A stretch of 64,000 nucleotides of DNA from Jejubacter calystegiae (GCF_005671395.1 NZ_CP040428.1:3100001-3164000), one strand, 5' to 3'. Shown: positions 11,111-23,548, counted from the stretch's first letter. The notes: generated from the letters alone by a model not told the origin. Translations and numbers: made by a program.

Positions 11111-11605
11111 ATGGTAGATAGCAAGAAGCGCCCTGGCAAAGATCTCGACCGCATCGACCGAAACATTCTTAATGAGCTGCAGAAGGACGGGCGAATTTCT
11201 AACGTTGAGCTTTCAAAGAGAGTGGGTCTGTCACCGACGCCGTGTCTTGAGCGCGTTCGTCGTCTGGAGCGGCAGGGCTTTATCCAGGGCTACACCGCGC
11301 TGCTGAATCCGCATTATCTGGATGCATCATTACTGGTATTTGTTGAGATTACTCTGAATCGCGGGGCGCCGGATGTATTTGAGCAGTTTAACGCCGCCGT
11401 TCAGAAACTCGAAGAAATTCAGGAGTGCCATCTGGTTTCCGGTGACTTCGACTATCTGTTGAAGACCCGCGTGCCGGATATGTCAGCCTATCGTAAGTTA
11501 CTGGGGGAAACCCTGTTGCGCCTTCCAGGTGTTAACGACACCCGCACCTATGTGGTGATGGAAGAGGTCAAACAGAGTAATCGTCTGGTAATTAAGACCC
11601 GCTAA
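11111..11605 (+). CDS. lrp: Leucine-responsive regulatory protein Lrp
   Basis: Global DNA-binding regulator of amino-acid metabolism, fimbriae and transport. It forms octamers/hexadecamers and senses leucine. 164 residues and nearly identical to E. coli Lrp. The N-terminal winged helix-turn-helix covers about 14-60 (NVELSKRVGLSPTPCLERVRRLE) and the C-terminal RAM domain about 75-155. ATG follows AGAGAGACAATAATA, as in E. coli. A structured leader lies upstream. Known Lrp targets in E. coli include serC, which is also in this window. Confidence 0.98.
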   Translation: MVDSKKRPGKDLDRIDRNILNELQKDGRISNVELSKRVGLSPTPCLERVRRLERQGFIQGYTALLNPHYLDASLLVFVEITLNRGAPDVFEQFNAAVQKLEEIQECHLVSGDFDYLLKTRVPDMSAYRKLLGETLLRLPGVNDTRTYVVMEEVKQSNRLVIKTR

Positions 11606-11661
11606 TACGGAGCAGGTGCAAAATCGGCGTAGTTTGATTACACTCCTGTTAATCCATACAG

Positions 11662-11699
11662 CAGCAGTGCCGGGGCAGCCTGGCGCTGCTGTCCGTTTT
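11662..11699 (+). terminator. Probable lrp terminator
   Basis: CAGCAGTGCC (11662-11671) pairs with GGCGCTGCTG (11682-11691), one G-U pair, over a 10-nt loop, then TCCGTTTTA. The U-tract is short and offset, so termination efficiency is uncertain. Confidence 0.5.
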
Positions 11700-11796
11700 A
11701 GCTACGGGCTGCTCCTGCAACGGTTCAACGCACCGACGCGAGGCCGAAAACGCCTCCCTTGTGTTGTCGGGCACCCTTAAACCTGGAGAGCTTTTT

Positions 11797-14700
11797 TTGA
11801 GCCAGGAATATACAGAAGATAAAGAAGTCACATTGACAAGGCTGAGCAGCGGACGCCGTTTGTATGAGGCGTTGCTGGTGCTGATCGCACTGTTTGCCGT
11901 CTACCTGATCGTCGCTTTACTCAGCTTTAATCCCTCCGATCCCAGTTGGTCTCAGACCGCCTGGCATGAGCCGATCCATAACTGGGGCGGGGCACCCGGT
12001 GCCTGGCTTGCAGATACGCTGTTTTTCATTTTCGGCGTGATGGCCTGGGCTATCCCGATCATTATTCTCGGCGCCTGCGCCTTCGCCTGGCGCCGTCGCG
12101 ATAACGATGACTACATCGATTATTTCGCCATATCGCTGCGCCTTATCGGAGCGTTAGCGCTGATTATTACCTCCTGCGGCCTGGCGGCGATTAACGCCGA
12201 TGATATCTGGTACTTTGCCTCTGGCGGCGTGATTGGCAGCCTGCTCAGCACTGCCATGATGCCGCTGCTGAACAGCAGCGGCGGAACCATCGCGCTGCTG
12301 TGCGTCTGGGCCGCGGGTCTGACGCTGTTCACCGGCTGGTCCTGGGTCAACATTGCCGAAAAGCTGGGCAGCCTGGTGCTGACGGTGCTGACCTTTGCCA
12401 GTAACCGAACCCGTCGTGACAACACCTGGCAGGATGACGAGTACGATGACGAAGAGTACGACGACGAAGAGAGCCCGCAGCCGGCGCCGGAGTCAAACAA
12501 ATCGCGCCGCGCCCGCATTCTGCAGGGGGCACTGGCTCGCCGCCGTCGCCTGGCGGAAAAATTTACCAACCCGGTAGGGCACAAAAGCGATGCCGCTCTC
12601 TTTTCCGGTAAGCGGATGGATGAAGAGGATCCGCTGTTTTCCGGTCAGGCGGCGGATGCTGCGCCTTATCGCGGACAGGAACGCTATAGCGATGACCCGC
12701 TGCTGAATGGCCATACCATCGCTGACTTCGCGGACGACCCGCTGATGAACGGTCAGCCGATTACCCAGGCCGCCGTCGCTCAGCCCGCCAGTGAGTGGAA
12801 CGAGGCGCAGATGGCGGCGCCTTCGACCCAACGGGTGGAGATGCCTGCTCCGGAAAGCGGGAGCGCGCCCGCTATCAACTGGGAGCCTGCGCCGACCACC
12901 GTCACGCCGGAACCGGTTATCGCCCCGGCGCCGGAAAATATCCCGGTGGCGCAGCCTTACCAGCATGCCGCGCAGCAATTACCGAACGAAGTGACCAGCC
13001 ACTGGTCGCCTCAGACTCCTGAGCAGGAGCCGCAGCTACAGCCGGAACAGTCCCAGCCGTATCATCAGCCGGAGCCGTATCCGCAATCTCAACCGTCTGA
13101 GCCCTGGCATCAGCCTCAGCAGTATCCGCAAGATTCCGCGCTGGAAAGCGCTACACAGGTTGAAGCGCACGGAGCACAGCCGCAGGTTGGGGAAGAGGAG
13201 GTGAAGCCTTCTCGTCCGCCGCTCTATCACTTTGAAGAAGTTGAGGCGCGCCGCGCTCGTGAACGTGAGCAACTGGAAGCCTGGTATCAGCCTGTTCCTG
13301 AACAGGGACGTGAACCGGAACCAGCCAGACCGGACGTTAGCCAGGAAGTGCCTGGTGCGACCTTTATGCCTGACGATGCCGGGCTGCCGGATGGAGCCGC
13401 CGTGCCGGATCCCCAGCATGCCGCTCAGGTGGCGAAAGGCGTTGCGGGTGCCGCCGTGGCGGCGTCAGCCGCGAGTGCCGCCTCCTGGACCCCTCGTCCT
13501 CAGGTGAAAGAGGGGATTGGCCCGCAGTTGCCGCGTCCGAATCGGGTGCGCGTGCCGACGCGACGTGAACTGGCTTCCTACGGAATTAAGCTGCCTTCCC
13601 AGCGCCAGGCCGAAGAGCGCGCCCGGGCCGGACTTTCGAACAACGATCTCAGCGATGATGAGATCGAAGCCATGCAGCAGGATGAGCTGGCCCGCCAGTT
13701 TGCCGCCAGCCAGCAGCAGCGCTACGGCGAAGAGTATCATCACGACGAAGCGACGGTTGATGAAAACGACGATGAAGACGCCGCGCTTCAGGCCGAGCTG
13801 GCGCGTCAGTTCGCCGAAACCCAGCGTCAGCGCTATAGCAGCGAGCAGGAGGAGCACCCGTCTACGCCTGCCGCTGTGCCGCAGCCTCAGCGTCCGGCAT
13901 CCCTGTTTGAACCGGTCGAACCGCAGCCGCCGGTACAACCTCAGCAGGCGCCGGTACAGCAGCCTGGCTATGGCGCTCAGCCCCAGCAGCCGATACAGCC
14001 CCAGCAGCCGGTACAGCCTCAGCAGCCACCGGCGCAACAGCCGGGCTATGGGGCGCAGCCGCCTCAGGACAGCCTGATCCACCCGTTCCTGGTGCGTAAT
14101 GGAGACGATCGTCCGCTGCATAGGCCAACGACGCCGCTGCCGACCCTCGATCTATTGACGGCGCCGCCGACGGAAGTCGAACCCGTGGATACTTTCGCGC
14201 TCCAGCAGATGGCGCGCCTGGTTGAAGCACGGCTGGCCGACTTCCGTATTAAGGCCGATGTGGTGAACTATTCGCCGGGTCCGGTCATCACCCGCTTTGA
14301 GCTGAATCTGGCGCCGGGGGTGAAGGCCGCGCGTATTTCTAACCTGTCGCGCGATCTGGCCCGCTCGCTCTCTACCGTGGCGGTACGCGTCGTGGAGGTG
14401 ATTCCCGGTAAACCCTATGTCGGCCTGGAGCTGCCGAACAAGAAACGCCAGACCGTCTACCTGCGAGAAGTGCTGGACTGCGACAAGTTCCGCGAAAGCA
14501 AATCGCCGCTGTCTGTGGTACTGGGTAAGGACATCGCGGGCGATCCCGTGGTGGCCGATCTCCAGAAAATGCCTCACCTGCTGGTGGCCGGTACTACCGG
14601 TTCCGGTAAGTCGGTGGGCGTTAACGCCATGATTATCAGTATGCTGTATAAAGCGACGCCGGAAGAGGTTCGCTTTATTATGATCGACCCCAAAATGCTG

Positions 14701-15609
14701 GAGCTGTCGGTCTATGAGGGCATTCCACATCTGCTGACCGAAGTGGTCACCGATATGAAAGACGCCGCTAACGCGCTGCGCTGGAGCGTTAACGAGATGG
14801 AGCGCCGCTATAAGCTGATGTCGGCGCTGGGCGTGCGTAACCTGGCCGGATATAACGAACGGGTGGAAGAGGCCGAGCGTATGGGCCGTCCTATCCCCGA
14901 TCCGTTCTGGAAGCCGGGCGACAGCATGGATACCACCCATCCGGTACTGAAAAAAGAGCCTTATATCGTGGTGCTGGTGGATGAGTTCGCCGATCTGATG
15001 ATGACCGTAGGCAAGAAGGTGGAAGAGCTGATCGCGCGTCTGGCCCAGAAAGCGCGTGCCGCGGGTATTCATCTGGTGCTGGCGACTCAGCGTCCGTCGG
15101 TGGATGTTATCACGGGTCTGATCAAGGCCAACATCCCGACCCGTATCGCCTTTACCGTTTCCAGTAAAATTGACTCCCGTACTATCCTCGATCAGGGCGG
15201 TGCTGAGTCGCTGCTGGGGATGGGGGATATGCTCTATGCCGCGCCAAACTCCACCATGCCGATGCGCGTCCATGGCGCCTTTGTGCGCGACCAGGAAGTA
15301 CATGCGGTAGTGCAGGACTGGAAAGCGCGCGGCCGTCCGCAGTATGTTGACGGTATTACCTCCGACGGCGGCGGTGAAGGTGGCGGCGGCGGTTTCGACG
15401 GCGAAGAAGAGCTGGATGCGCTGTTCGACCAGGCGGTCGCCTTCGTGGTTGAAAAGCGTAAGGCGTCGATCTCCGGAGTACAGCGCCAGTTCCGCATCGG
15501 TTATAACCGCGCGGCGCGTATTATCGAACAGATGGAAGCGCAGGGGATTGTCAGCCCGCAGGGCCATAACGGCAACCGTGAAGTGCTGGCTCCGCCGCCG
15601 TTCGAATAG
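11797..15609 (+). CDS. ftsK: DNA translocase FtsK
   Basis: Septal protein that anchors in the divisome and pumps DNA toward dif, activating XerCD. 1270 residues (E. coli 1329). Four membrane helices lie near 23-43, 66-95, 106-130 and 158-180. A long acidic, Pro/Gln-rich linker (about 190-790) follows, with PQQPxQ-type repeats at about 707-757. The RecA-like motor has Walker A GTTGSGKS (932-939) and Walker [10 protein letters not shown] (about 1056). The C-terminal gamma winged helix ([24 protein letters not shown]-like) reads KOPS. The start is TTG 11797, with GGAGAG upstream; it yields [14 protein letters not shown] as in E. coli, whose ftsK also starts with TTG. Confidence 0.96.
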   Translation: MSQEYTEDKEVTLTRLSSGRRLYEALLVLIALFAVYLIVALLSFNPSDPSWSQTAWHEPIHNWGGAPGAWLADTLFFIFGVMAWAIPIIILGACAFAWRRRDNDDYIDYFAISLRLIGALALIITSCGLAAINADDIWYFASGGVIGSLLSTAMMPLLNSSGGTIALLCVWAAGLTLFTGWSWVNIAEKLGSLVLTVLTFASNRTRRDNTWQDDEYDDEEYDDEESPQPAPESNKSRRARILQGALARRRRLAEKFTNPVGHKSDAALFSGKRMDEEDPLFSGQAADAAPYRGQERYSDDPLLNGHTIADFADDPLMNGQPITQAAVAQPASEWNEAQMAAPSTQRVEMPAPESGSAPAINWEPAPTTVTPEPVIAPAPENIPVAQPYQHAAQQLPNEVTSHWSPQTPEQEPQLQPEQSQPYHQPEPYPQSQPSEPWHQPQQYPQDSALESATQVEAHGAQPQVGEEEVKPSRPPLYHFEEVEARRAREREQLEAWYQPVPEQGREPEPARPDVSQEVPGATFMPDDAGLPDGAAVPDPQHAAQVAKGVAGAAVAASAASAASWTPRPQVKEGIGPQLPRPNRVRVPTRRELASYGIKLPSQRQAEERARAGLSNNDLSDDEIEAMQQDELARQFAASQQQRYGEEYHHDEATVDENDDEDAALQAELARQFAETQRQRYSSEQEEHPSTPAAVPQPQRPASLFEPVEPQPPVQPQQAPVQQPGYGAQPQQPIQPQQPVQPQQPPAQQPGYGAQPPQDSLIHPFLVRNGDDRPLHRPTTPLPTLDLLTAPPTEVEPVDTFALQQMARLVEARLADFRIKADVVNYSPGPVITRFELNLAPGVKAARISNLSRDLARSLSTVAVRVVEVIPGKPYVGLELPNKKRQTVYLREVLDCDKFRESKSPLSVVLGKDIAGDPVVADLQKMPHLLVAGTTGSGKSVGVNAMIISMLYKATPEEVRFIMIDPKMLELSVYEGIPHLLTEVVTDMKDAANALRWSVNEMERRYKLMSALGVRNLAGYNERVEEAERMGRPIPDPFWKPGDSMDTTHPVLKKEPYIVVLVDEFADLMMTVGKKVEELIARLAQKARAAGIHLVLATQRPSVDVITGLIKANIPTRIAFTVSSKIDSRTILDQGGAESLLGMGDMLYAAPNSTMPMRVHGAFVRDQEVHAVVQDWKARGRPQYVDGITSDGGGEGGGGGFDGEEELDALFDQAVAFVVEKRKASISGVQRQFRIGYNRAARIIEQMEAQGIVSPQGHNGNREVLAPPPFE

Positions 15610-15750
15610 CGGCGGTCTGGCCTGTCGGCGCCGTGCAAAGTTGCGTAAAGAAATGGAAAATCAGCCATTTCCGCTGGCAGGCGCCAGGCTAAACGGCAAC
15701 ATAGATAGCCAGAACGACCCCCACCGGGGGCGAAACGTTGAGGGAACATT

Positions 15751-16362
15751 ATGAAGAAAGTCGCAATTGCCTGTGCCCTGGCCTCGGGGTTTGTCATGAG
15801 TCACGCCTGGGCGAGTGCTGCCAGCGACCTGAAGAGCCGCCTGGATAAAGTCAGCAGCTTTGAAGCCAGTTTTACCCAGAAAGTGACGGACGCGGGCGGC
15901 GCGGCAGTGCAGGAGGGTGAAGGTCAGCTGTGGGTTAAGCGCCCGGATCTCTTTAACTGGCATATGACGGCACCGGACGAAAGCGTGCTGGTCTCCGATG
16001 GTAAAACGCTGTGGTTCTATAACCCGTTTGTCGAGCAGGCCAGCGCGACCTGGCTGAAAGATGCCACCAGCAATACTCCTTTTATGCTGATTGCGCGCAA
16101 TCAGTCCAGCGACTGGCAGCAGTATAATATCAGGCAAAGCGGTGATAGCTTTGTGCTGACGCCGAAGCGTAGCGGTGGGAATTTGAAAGAGTTCACCATT
16201 AACGTAAGCAACAACGGAACCATCAACCAGTTCGGCGCCGTGGAGCAGGACGGGCAGCAAAGCAGCTACCAGCTCAAGTCCCAGAAGAACGGTGCGGTGG
16301 ATATGAGCAAGTTTAAGTTTACCCCGCCTCAGGGCGTGACGGTGGACGACCAACGCAAGTAG
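15751..16362 (+). CDS. lolA: Outer-membrane lipoprotein carrier protein LolA
   Basis: Periplasmic chaperone that takes lipoproteins from LolCDE and hands them to LolB. 203 residues, as in E. coli. A Sec signal peptide is visible (MKK, hydrophobic core, cleavage near [12 protein letters not shown]). The conserved [18 protein letters not shown] and [15 protein letters not shown] blocks of the hydrophobic half-barrel are present. ATG follows GAGGG at good spacing. It is 141 nt after ftsK and 8 nt before rarA, probably one transcription unit with rarA. Confidence 0.97.
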   Translation: MKKVAIACALASGFVMSHAWASAASDLKSRLDKVSSFEASFTQKVTDAGGAAVQEGEGQLWVKRPDLFNWHMTAPDESVLVSDGKTLWFYNPFVEQASATWLKDATSNTPFMLIARNQSSDWQQYNIRQSGDSFVLTPKRSGGNLKEFTINVSNNGTINQFGAVEQDGQQSSYQLKSQKNGAVDMSKFKFTPPQGVTVDDQRK

Positions 16363-16370
16363 AGGCCTGA

Positions 16371-17714
16371 GTGAGCAATCTGTCGCTCGATTTTTCCGAT
16401 AACAGCTTCCAGCCTCTGGCCGCGCGCATGCGGCCAGAGAATCTGGCTCAGTATATCGGCCAGCAGCATTTACTGGCCCCTGGCAAACCGTTGCCGAAAG
16501 CGATTGAAGCCGGACAGCTCCATTCGATGATCCTCTGGGGACCGCCAGGCACCGGAAAAACCACCCTCGCAGAAGTGATTGCCCACTACGCCAATGCTGA
16601 CGTGGAGCGAATCTCCGCGGTAACTTCCGGAGTAAAGGATATTCGTGAGGCCATTGAACGGGCTCGCCAGAGCCGCAATGCGGGTCGACGTACCATCCTG
16701 TTCGTTGATGAGGTGCACCGCTTCAATAAGAGCCAGCAGGACGCATTCTTACCCCATATTGAAGACGGCACTATCACTTTTATTGGCGCCACCACCGAAA
16801 ATCCTTCTTTCGAACTTAACTCGGCTTTGCTGTCCCGGGCCAGAGTCTATCTGCTGAAATCCCTGACCACGTCAGACATCGAAAAGGTGCTGAATCAGGC
16901 CATGGAGGATAAAGCGCGCGGCTTTGGCGGGCAAAATATCGTACTGCCGGATGAGACGCGGCTGGCGATTGCCGGGCTGGTCAATGGCGATGCCCGCCGG
17001 GCGCTAAATACGCTCGAGATGATGGTCGATATGGCCGACGCCGACGCTGCCGGCAAACGGATACTGACGCCTGCGCTACTGACTGAAATTGCCGGTGAAC
17101 GCAGCGCCCGTTTCGATAATAAAGGCGATCGCTTCTACGATCTGATTTCGGCGCTGCATAAATCGGTGCGCGGTTCGGCGCCGGACGCGGCCCTTTACTG
17201 GTACGCCCGCATTATCACGGCCGGTGGCGATCCACTCTATGTGGCGCGTCGCTGCCTGGCGATCGCGTCTGAAGACGTGGGTAATGCCGACCCCCGCGCC
17301 ATGCAGGTGGCCATTTCCGCCTGGGACTGTTTTACCCGGGTAGGGCCAGCGGAAGGGGAGCGCGCCATCGCTCAGGCCATTGTCTATCTGGCCTGCGCAC
17401 CCAAGAGCAATGCGGTCTATACCGCTTTCAAGGCTGCGATGGCCGATGCCCGCGAGCGTCCCGACTACGATGTGCCGCCCCATCTGCGCAATGCGCCCAC
17501 CAAACTGATGAAAGAGATGGGCTACGGGCAGGAGTATCGCTATGCCCACGATGAGCCCGGCGCCTATGCCGCCGGTGAGGTCTATTTCCCTGAAGAAATG
17601 GGCCAGACCCGCTATTATCATCCCACTTCCCGGGGCCTTGAAGGCAAGATTGGCGAAAAGCTCGCCTGGCTCGCTGAACAGGATCAAAATAGCCCGACAA
17701 AACGCTACCGCTAG
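16371..17714 (+). CDS. rarA: Replication-associated recombination protein RarA (MgsA), AAA+ ATPase
   Basis: AAA+ clamp-loader-like ATPase acting at stalled replication forks, related to eukaryotic WRNIP1/Mgs1 and binding SSB. 447 residues, equal to E. coli. Walker A GPPGTGKT is at 57-64 and Walker [11 protein letters not shown] near 109. The C-terminal tetramerisation region contains [17 protein letters not shown]. The start codon is GTG 16371, giving [11 protein letters not shown], the conserved N-terminus. It lies 8 nt after the lolA stop, which argues for cotranscription. Confidence 0.97.
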   Translation: MSNLSLDFSDNSFQPLAARMRPENLAQYIGQQHLLAPGKPLPKAIEAGQLHSMILWGPPGTGKTTLAEVIAHYANADVERISAVTSGVKDIREAIERARQSRNAGRRTILFVDEVHRFNKSQQDAFLPHIEDGTITFIGATTENPSFELNSALLSRARVYLLKSLTTSDIEKVLNQAMEDKARGFGGQNIVLPDETRLAIAGLVNGDARRALNTLEMMVDMADADAAGKRILTPALLTEIAGERSARFDNKGDRFYDLISALHKSVRGSAPDAALYWYARIITAGGDPLYVARRCLAIASEDVGNADPRAMQVAISAWDCFTRVGPAEGERAIAQAIVYLACAPKSNAVYTAFKAAMADARERPDYDVPPHLRNAPTKLMKEMGYGQEYRYAHDEPGAYAAGEVYFPEEMGQTRYYHPTSRGLEGKIGEKLAWLAEQDQNSPTKRYR

Positions 17715-17731
17715 TGCGGACGTTGCGGTAA

Positions 17732-19099
<1,368 letters not shown>

Positions 19100-19113
19100 G
19101 TCACATCTGTAAG

Positions 19114-19139
19114 AAAAAACGCCTTCGGGCGTTTTTTTT
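19114..19139 (+). terminator. Intrinsic terminator after serS
   Basis: AAAAAACGCC, TTCG tetraloop, GGCGTTTTTTTT. A very strong canonical hairpin immediately after serS. Confidence 0.9.
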
Positions 19140-19148
19140 ATGCCCGCC

Positions 19149-19162
19149 TTGATGCCTGACAA
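19149..19162 (+). promoter_or_regulatory. Candidate FNR box upstream of dmsABC
   Basis: TTGATGCCTGACAA fits TTGAT-N4-ATCAA at the whole left half and three of five positions in the right half. The E. coli dms promoter is FNR-activated under anaerobiosis. The site lies about 155 nt before the dmsA start, so it needs a transcription start further downstream. Assignment is tentative. Confidence 0.35.
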
Positions 19163-19315
19163 AGTCTTCTACCACTAAAGCAGTACCATTCCACGCACAG
19201 GGGAGCCCGTCGTAAAAAAATAAGGGCGCCTTGGTTGACCCTTTACCGCTCCCCGTATCGTTTCACTGGTGCAGCCTCCGGCCGTACCGTTTTAATGAGC
19301 AATGTGTGGGGTATC

Positions 19316-21757
19316 ATGGAATACAAATCCTCCGGGGCAATTCTGGCGGCGGAGTTCAGCCGCCGCTCGCTGGTTAAAGGGGGCGCCATTTGTGGCCTGG
19401 CGGCCGCCAGCGGCGCACTGACGCTGCCCTTTTCCCGAACGGCTATCGCGGGTGCGATAGCGGGTGAAGACGCTCGTGAAAAAGTGGTCTGGAGTGCCTG
19501 TACCGTAAACTGCGGCAGTCGCTGTCCGCTGCGGATGCATGTGGTCAATGACGAAATCCGCTACGTTGAAACCGATAATACCGGTGACGATAACTATGAA
19601 GGGTTACATCAGGTACGCGCCTGTCTGCGCGGTCGTTCCATGCGGCGTCGGGTTTATAACGCCGATCGCCTGAAGTATCCCATGAAGCGTTCAGGCAAAC
19701 GCGGCGAAGGTAAGTTCGAGCGTATCTCCTGGGAGGAGGCGTTCGATACTATCGCCAGCAATATGCAGCGCCTGATTAAAGATTACGGCAACGAGTCTAT
19801 CTATCTGAACTACGGCACCGGTACTCTCGGTGGCACCATGACCCGCTCATGGCCGCCGGGTAACACCCTGGTCGCCCGTCTGATGAACTGCTGCGGCGGT
19901 TACCTCAATCACTACGGTGATTATTCTACTGCGCAGATTGCTGAAGGTCTGAACTACACCTATGGCGGCTGGGCAGACGGTAACAGTCCCTCCGATATCG
20001 AAAACAGTCGACTGGTGGTGCTGTTCGGCAATAACCCCGGTGAAACCCGCATGAGCGGCGGCGGCGTGACTTACTACGTGGAGCAGGCCCGCGAGCGCTC
20101 TGATGCGCGGATGATCATTATCGATCCGCGCTACACCGATACCGGCGCTGGTCGTGAAGATGAGTGGATCCCCATCCGTCCGGGTACCGATGCGGCGCTG
20201 GTCGCGGCGCTGGCCTGGGTGATGATCAATGAAAATCTGGTGGATCAGCCGTTCCTGGATAAATACTGCGTCGGTTACGACGAAAAAACGCTGCCCGCGG
20301 GGGCTCCGGCTAACGGTCACTATAAGGCGTATATCCTGGGGCAGGGCAGCGATGGCGTGGCCAAAACGCCCGCCTGGGCTTCAGCCATTACCGGTATTCC
20401 CGAAGCGCGCATTATCAAACTGGCCCGGGAGATTGCCACAGCGAAACCGGCCTTTATTTCTCAGGGCTGGGGGCCGCAGCGCCATGCTAACGGCGAACTG
20501 GTCTCCAGAGCCATTGCCATGCTGCCGATCCTGACCGGCAACGTGGGGGTCCATGGCGGCAACAGCGGCGCGCGTGAAGGCTCTTACAGTCTGCCGTTCG
20601 TGCGGATGCCGACCCTGGAAAACCCGGTTCAGACCAGTATCTCAATGTTCCTGTGGACCGATGCCATCGAACGCGGCCCGGAAATGACGGCGCTGAAAGA
20701 CGGCGTACGCGGTAAAGATAAGCTGGATGTGCCCATCAAGATGGTCTGGAACTATGCCGGTAACTGTCTGGTGAATCAGCATTCGGAAATCAACCGCACT
20801 CACGAGATTCTGCAAGACGACCAGAAGTGCGAGCTGATTGTGGTGATTGATAACCATATGACCGCGTCGGCGAAATATGCCGATATTCTGCTGCCGGACT
20901 GTACCGCCTCTGAGCAGATGGATTTCGCGCTGGATGCCTCCTGCGGCAATATGGCCTACGTAATTTTTGCCGATCAGGCGATCAAGCCGCGTTTCGAATG
21001 CAAAACCATCTATGAGATGACCAGCGAAATCGCCCGCCGGATGGGAGTAGAGCAGCAGTTTACCGAGGGACGCACTCAGGAAGAGTGGCTGCGTCATCTC
21101 TATGCTCAGTCCAGGGAAGCGATTCCTGAACTGCCGGACTTCGACACCTTCCGCCGTCAGGGCATCTTTAAAAAGCGCGATCCAGAAGGTCATCACGTGG
21201 CCTATAAGGCATTCCGCGCCGATCCTAAGGCCAATCCGCTGACCACGCCGTCGGGCAAAATCGAGATCTACTCGGAGCAGCTTGCGCAGATCGCCGCCAG
21301 CTGGCAACTGCAAGAGGACGATGTCATCGATCCGCTTCCAGTCTACAGCGCCGGCTTTGAAAACTACGACGATCCGCTCAGCGAAAAATATCCGCTGCAG
21401 CTGACCGGTTTTCACTACAAGGCTCGCACTCACTCAACCTACGGCAACGTCGATGTGCTGAAGGCCGCCTGTCGTCAGGAGATGTGGATCAACCCGCTGG
21501 ATGCCCGGGCACGCGGCATCAGCAATGGCGAGAGGGTACGCATCTTTAACGGTCGCGGCGAAGTGCATATTCACGCCAAAGTCACGCCGCGTATCCTGCC
21601 GGGCGTGGTGGCGCTGGGGGAAGGGGCCTGGTACAACCCGGACGCTAACCGAATCGATCGCGCAGGCAGCATCAACGTTTTGACCACCCAGCGTCCTTCC
21701 CCGCTGGCCAAAGGTAATCCATCCCATACCAACCTGGTCCAGGTGGCAAAGGTTTAA
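19316..21757 (+). CDS. dmsA: Anaerobic dimethyl sulfoxide reductase catalytic subunit DmsA
   Basis: Molybdopterin oxidoreductase that reduces DMSO and related S- and N-oxides as terminal acceptors; exported folded by Tat and anchored by DmsC. 813 residues (E. coli 814). The twin-arginine motif SRRSLVK is at 15-21. C62, C66, C70 and C103 form the FS0 cluster set (CTVNCGSRC...CLRG). MoCo-binding blocks such as GNNPGETRMSGGG, GWGPQRHANGE and QLTGFHYKARTHSTYGN are conserved. The frame is open 81 nt further upstream. ATG 19316, with GGGG ahead of it, gives the expected length and Tat signal position. First gene of dmsABC. Confidence 0.96.
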   Translation: MEYKSSGAILAAEFSRRSLVKGGAICGLAAASGALTLPFSRTAIAGAIAGEDAREKVVWSACTVNCGSRCPLRMHVVNDEIRYVETDNTGDDNYEGLHQVRACLRGRSMRRRVYNADRLKYPMKRSGKRGEGKFERISWEEAFDTIASNMQRLIKDYGNESIYLNYGTGTLGGTMTRSWPPGNTLVARLMNCCGGYLNHYGDYSTAQIAEGLNYTYGGWADGNSPSDIENSRLVVLFGNNPGETRMSGGGVTYYVEQARERSDARMIIIDPRYTDTGAGREDEWIPIRPGTDAALVAALAWVMINENLVDQPFLDKYCVGYDEKTLPAGAPANGHYKAYILGQGSDGVAKTPAWASAITGIPEARIIKLAREIATAKPAFISQGWGPQRHANGELVSRAIAMLPILTGNVGVHGGNSGAREGSYSLPFVRMPTLENPVQTSISMFLWTDAIERGPEMTALKDGVRGKDKLDVPIKMVWNYAGNCLVNQHSEINRTHEILQDDQKCELIVVIDNHMTASAKYADILLPDCTASEQMDFALDASCGNMAYVIFADQAIKPRFECKTIYEMTSEIARRMGVEQQFTEGRTQEEWLRHLYAQSREAIPELPDFDTFRRQGIFKKRDPEGHHVAYKAFRADPKANPLTTPSGKIEIYSEQLAQIAASWQLQEDDVIDPLPVYSAGFENYDDPLSEKYPLQLTGFHYKARTHSTYGNVDVLKAACRQEMWINPLDARARGISNGERVRIFNGRGEVHIHAKVTPRILPGVVALGEGAWYNPDANRIDRAGSINVLTTQRPSPLAKGNPSHTNLVQVAKV

Positions 21758-21767
21758 GGAGTAGAGA

Positions 21768-22385
21768 ATGACAACCCAGTATGGCTTTTATATCGACTCC
21801 AGCCGCTGCACCGGTTGCAAAACCTGCGAGCTGGCGTGTAAGGACTACAAAGATCTGACGCCGGATGTCAGCTTCCGCCGCATCTATGAGTATGCCGGGG
21901 GAGACTGGCAGGAAGATAACGGGGTCTGGCACCAGAATGTGTTCGCCTATTACCTTTCCATCTCCTGCAACCACTGCGCCGATCCAGCCTGTACCAAAGT
22001 GTGCCCGAGCGGCGCCATGCATAAGCGGGAAGATGGCTTCGTGGTGGTGAATGAAGATGTCTGCATCGGCTGCCGATACTGCCATATGGCTTGCCCCTAT
22101 GGCGCGCCGCAGTACAACGCGGAAAAAGGGCATATGACCAAGTGCGACGGCTGCTATGAGCGGGTTGCGCAAGGCCATAAGCCTATCTGCGTGGAGTCCT
22201 GCCCGCTGCGGGCGCTGGATTTCGGCCCGATCGAGGAGCTGCGCCGCACCCATGGCGAACTGGCGGAAGTGGCGCCGCTACCGGCAGCACACTTTACCCG
22301 CCCCAATATTGTGATTAAACCTAACGCCAGCAGCCGTCCCTGTGGGGATACCACCGGTTATCTGGCCAACCCGAAGGAGGTGTGA
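21768..22385 (+). CDS. dmsB: Anaerobic DMSO reductase iron-sulfur subunit DmsB
   Basis: Electron-transfer subunit carrying four [4Fe-4S] clusters between the DmsC quinol site and DmsA. 205 residues, as in E. coli. Four cysteine groups are visible: CTGCKTCELAC (about 14-24), CNHCADPACTKVCP (about 67-80), CIGCRYCHMACP (about 99-110) and CDGCYERV with a later C. It has no signal peptide and is co-exported with Tat-targeted DmsA. It starts 10 nt after dmsA with GGAG upstream. Confidence 0.97.
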   Translation: MTTQYGFYIDSSRCTGCKTCELACKDYKDLTPDVSFRRIYEYAGGDWQEDNGVWHQNVFAYYLSISCNHCADPACTKVCPSGAMHKREDGFVVVNEDVCIGCRYCHMACPYGAPQYNAEKGHMTKCDGCYERVAQGHKPICVESCPLRALDFGPIEELRRTHGELAEVAPLPAAHFTRPNIVIKPNASSRPCGDTTGYLANPKEV

Positions 22386-22386
22386 G

Positions 22387-23250
22387 ATGGGGAGTGGATG
22401 GCATGAATGGCCGCTGATGGTCTTCACCGTTCTGGGGCAGTGTGTGGCCGGTGGGGCGATTGTGATGGCGCTGGCGCTGCTGGGGGGAAACCTTCCGGCG
22501 GAACAGCGGCGTCGGGCCGAGCTGGCCATGGTGGTGCTGTGGGTACTGATGGGCATTGCCTTTATCGCCTCTGTACTGCACCTGGGTTCGCCGCTGCGCG
22601 CCTTTAATTCGCTGAACCGCATCGGTCAGTCGGCGCTCAGCAATGAGATTGCCGGCGGTTCGCTGTTCTTTGCGGTTGGTGGTCTTGGCTGGCTACTGAC
22701 GGCGGTGAATAAGCTTCCGCCGCTGCTGTCGCGTTTGTGGCTGGTGGCGATGATTGTGCTGGCGGTAGTGTTTGTCTGGCTGACCAGTCGGGTATACAGC
22801 ACCATCGATACCGTGCCGACATGGTATGGTTTCTGGACCCCGCTGAGTTTCTTCCTGACCATGTTTATCGGTGGTCCATTGCTGGGTTACCTGCTACTGC
22901 GGGTGGCGGGCGTGGAAGGTTGGGCTCTGCGTCTGCTACCGGCGATTACGCTGCTGGCGCTGCTGGTAAGCCTGGTGGTGCTCTCGCTGCAGGGGGCGCA
23001 GCTTTCGGGGATCCACAGTTCCGTGCAGCAGGCGACGGCGCTGGTGCCGGACTTCGGGGCGCTGCTTTCCTGGCGTCTGATGTTGGTGGCGCTGGCACTG
23101 GCATTATGGATTGTGCCGCAATTGCGCGGCGCGCTGCCGGGTACCGGGCTGATGGTTATCGCCTTCGTACTGGTGCTGGCCGGTGAACTGATTGGTCGCG
23201 GCGTCTTCTACGGGCTGCATATGACGGTCGGTATGGCAGTGGCCGGATAA
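22387..23250 (+). CDS. dmsC: Anaerobic DMSO reductase membrane anchor DmsC
   Basis: Integral membrane subunit that holds DmsAB to the membrane and oxidises menaquinol. 287 residues with about eight hydrophobic helices and the family start MGSGWHEWPLM. ATG 22387 has AGGAGG 6 nt upstream and sits 1 nt after the dmsB TGA; the frame opens 45 nt earlier, inside dmsB, but that start lacks support. HLGSPLRAFNSLNRIGQSALSNEI and LAGELIGRGVFYGLHMTVG are conserved blocks. A terminator follows directly. Confidence 0.96.
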   Translation: MGSGWHEWPLMVFTVLGQCVAGGAIVMALALLGGNLPAEQRRRAELAMVVLWVLMGIAFIASVLHLGSPLRAFNSLNRIGQSALSNEIAGGSLFFAVGGLGWLLTAVNKLPPLLSRLWLVAMIVLAVVFVWLTSRVYSTIDTVPTWYGFWTPLSFFLTMFIGGPLLGYLLLRVAGVEGWALRLLPAITLLALLVSLVVLSLQGAQLSGIHSSVQQATALVPDFGALLSWRLMLVALALALWIVPQLRGALPGTGLMVIAFVLVLAGELIGRGVFYGLHMTVGMAVAG

Positions 23251-23267
23251 CGGTTGTCAGGATGTTG

Positions 23268-23297
23268 AATAAGCCGACCTGTGGGTCGGCTTATTTA
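23268..23297 (+). terminator. Intrinsic terminator after dmsABC
   Basis: AATAAGCCGACC (23268-23279) pairs with GGTCGGCTTATT (23284-23295), a 12-bp perfect stem with a TGTG loop. The T-run is short and interrupted, inside and after the right arm. Confidence 0.75.
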
Positions 23298-23548
23298 TAG
23301 GGTAGCCACAAAAAAATTTTCCGCTTTTTCGATGAAATTTTTAGCGTGATCCGTTTCGCATCTTTCCTTGTTACTCCTTTAAATAACAATGAGATAGTAA
23401 ATTGCGCCGTCACGCTGCTTCGCATAAGGATTAGTATTTCAAATCGTCGCCCGGCGGCGGTGAATATTCGGCGCTGAGGGTGGATTGACAATGTTTTTGC
23501 CGGTGGCATGATGCGCTCACTTACCTCCTTCCATACGGTTTAAAACAC

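Noticed and set aside
13918-14070. Short tandem repeats considered as a CRISPR or minisatellite
   Set aside because: They are in-frame PQQP-type codon repeats of the FtsK linker, with no spacers of CRISPR size.
14152-15567. 471-codon frame on the - strand opposite the FtsK motor
   Set aside because: Shadow of ftsK; composition rich in His, Arg and Gln, with no family signature.
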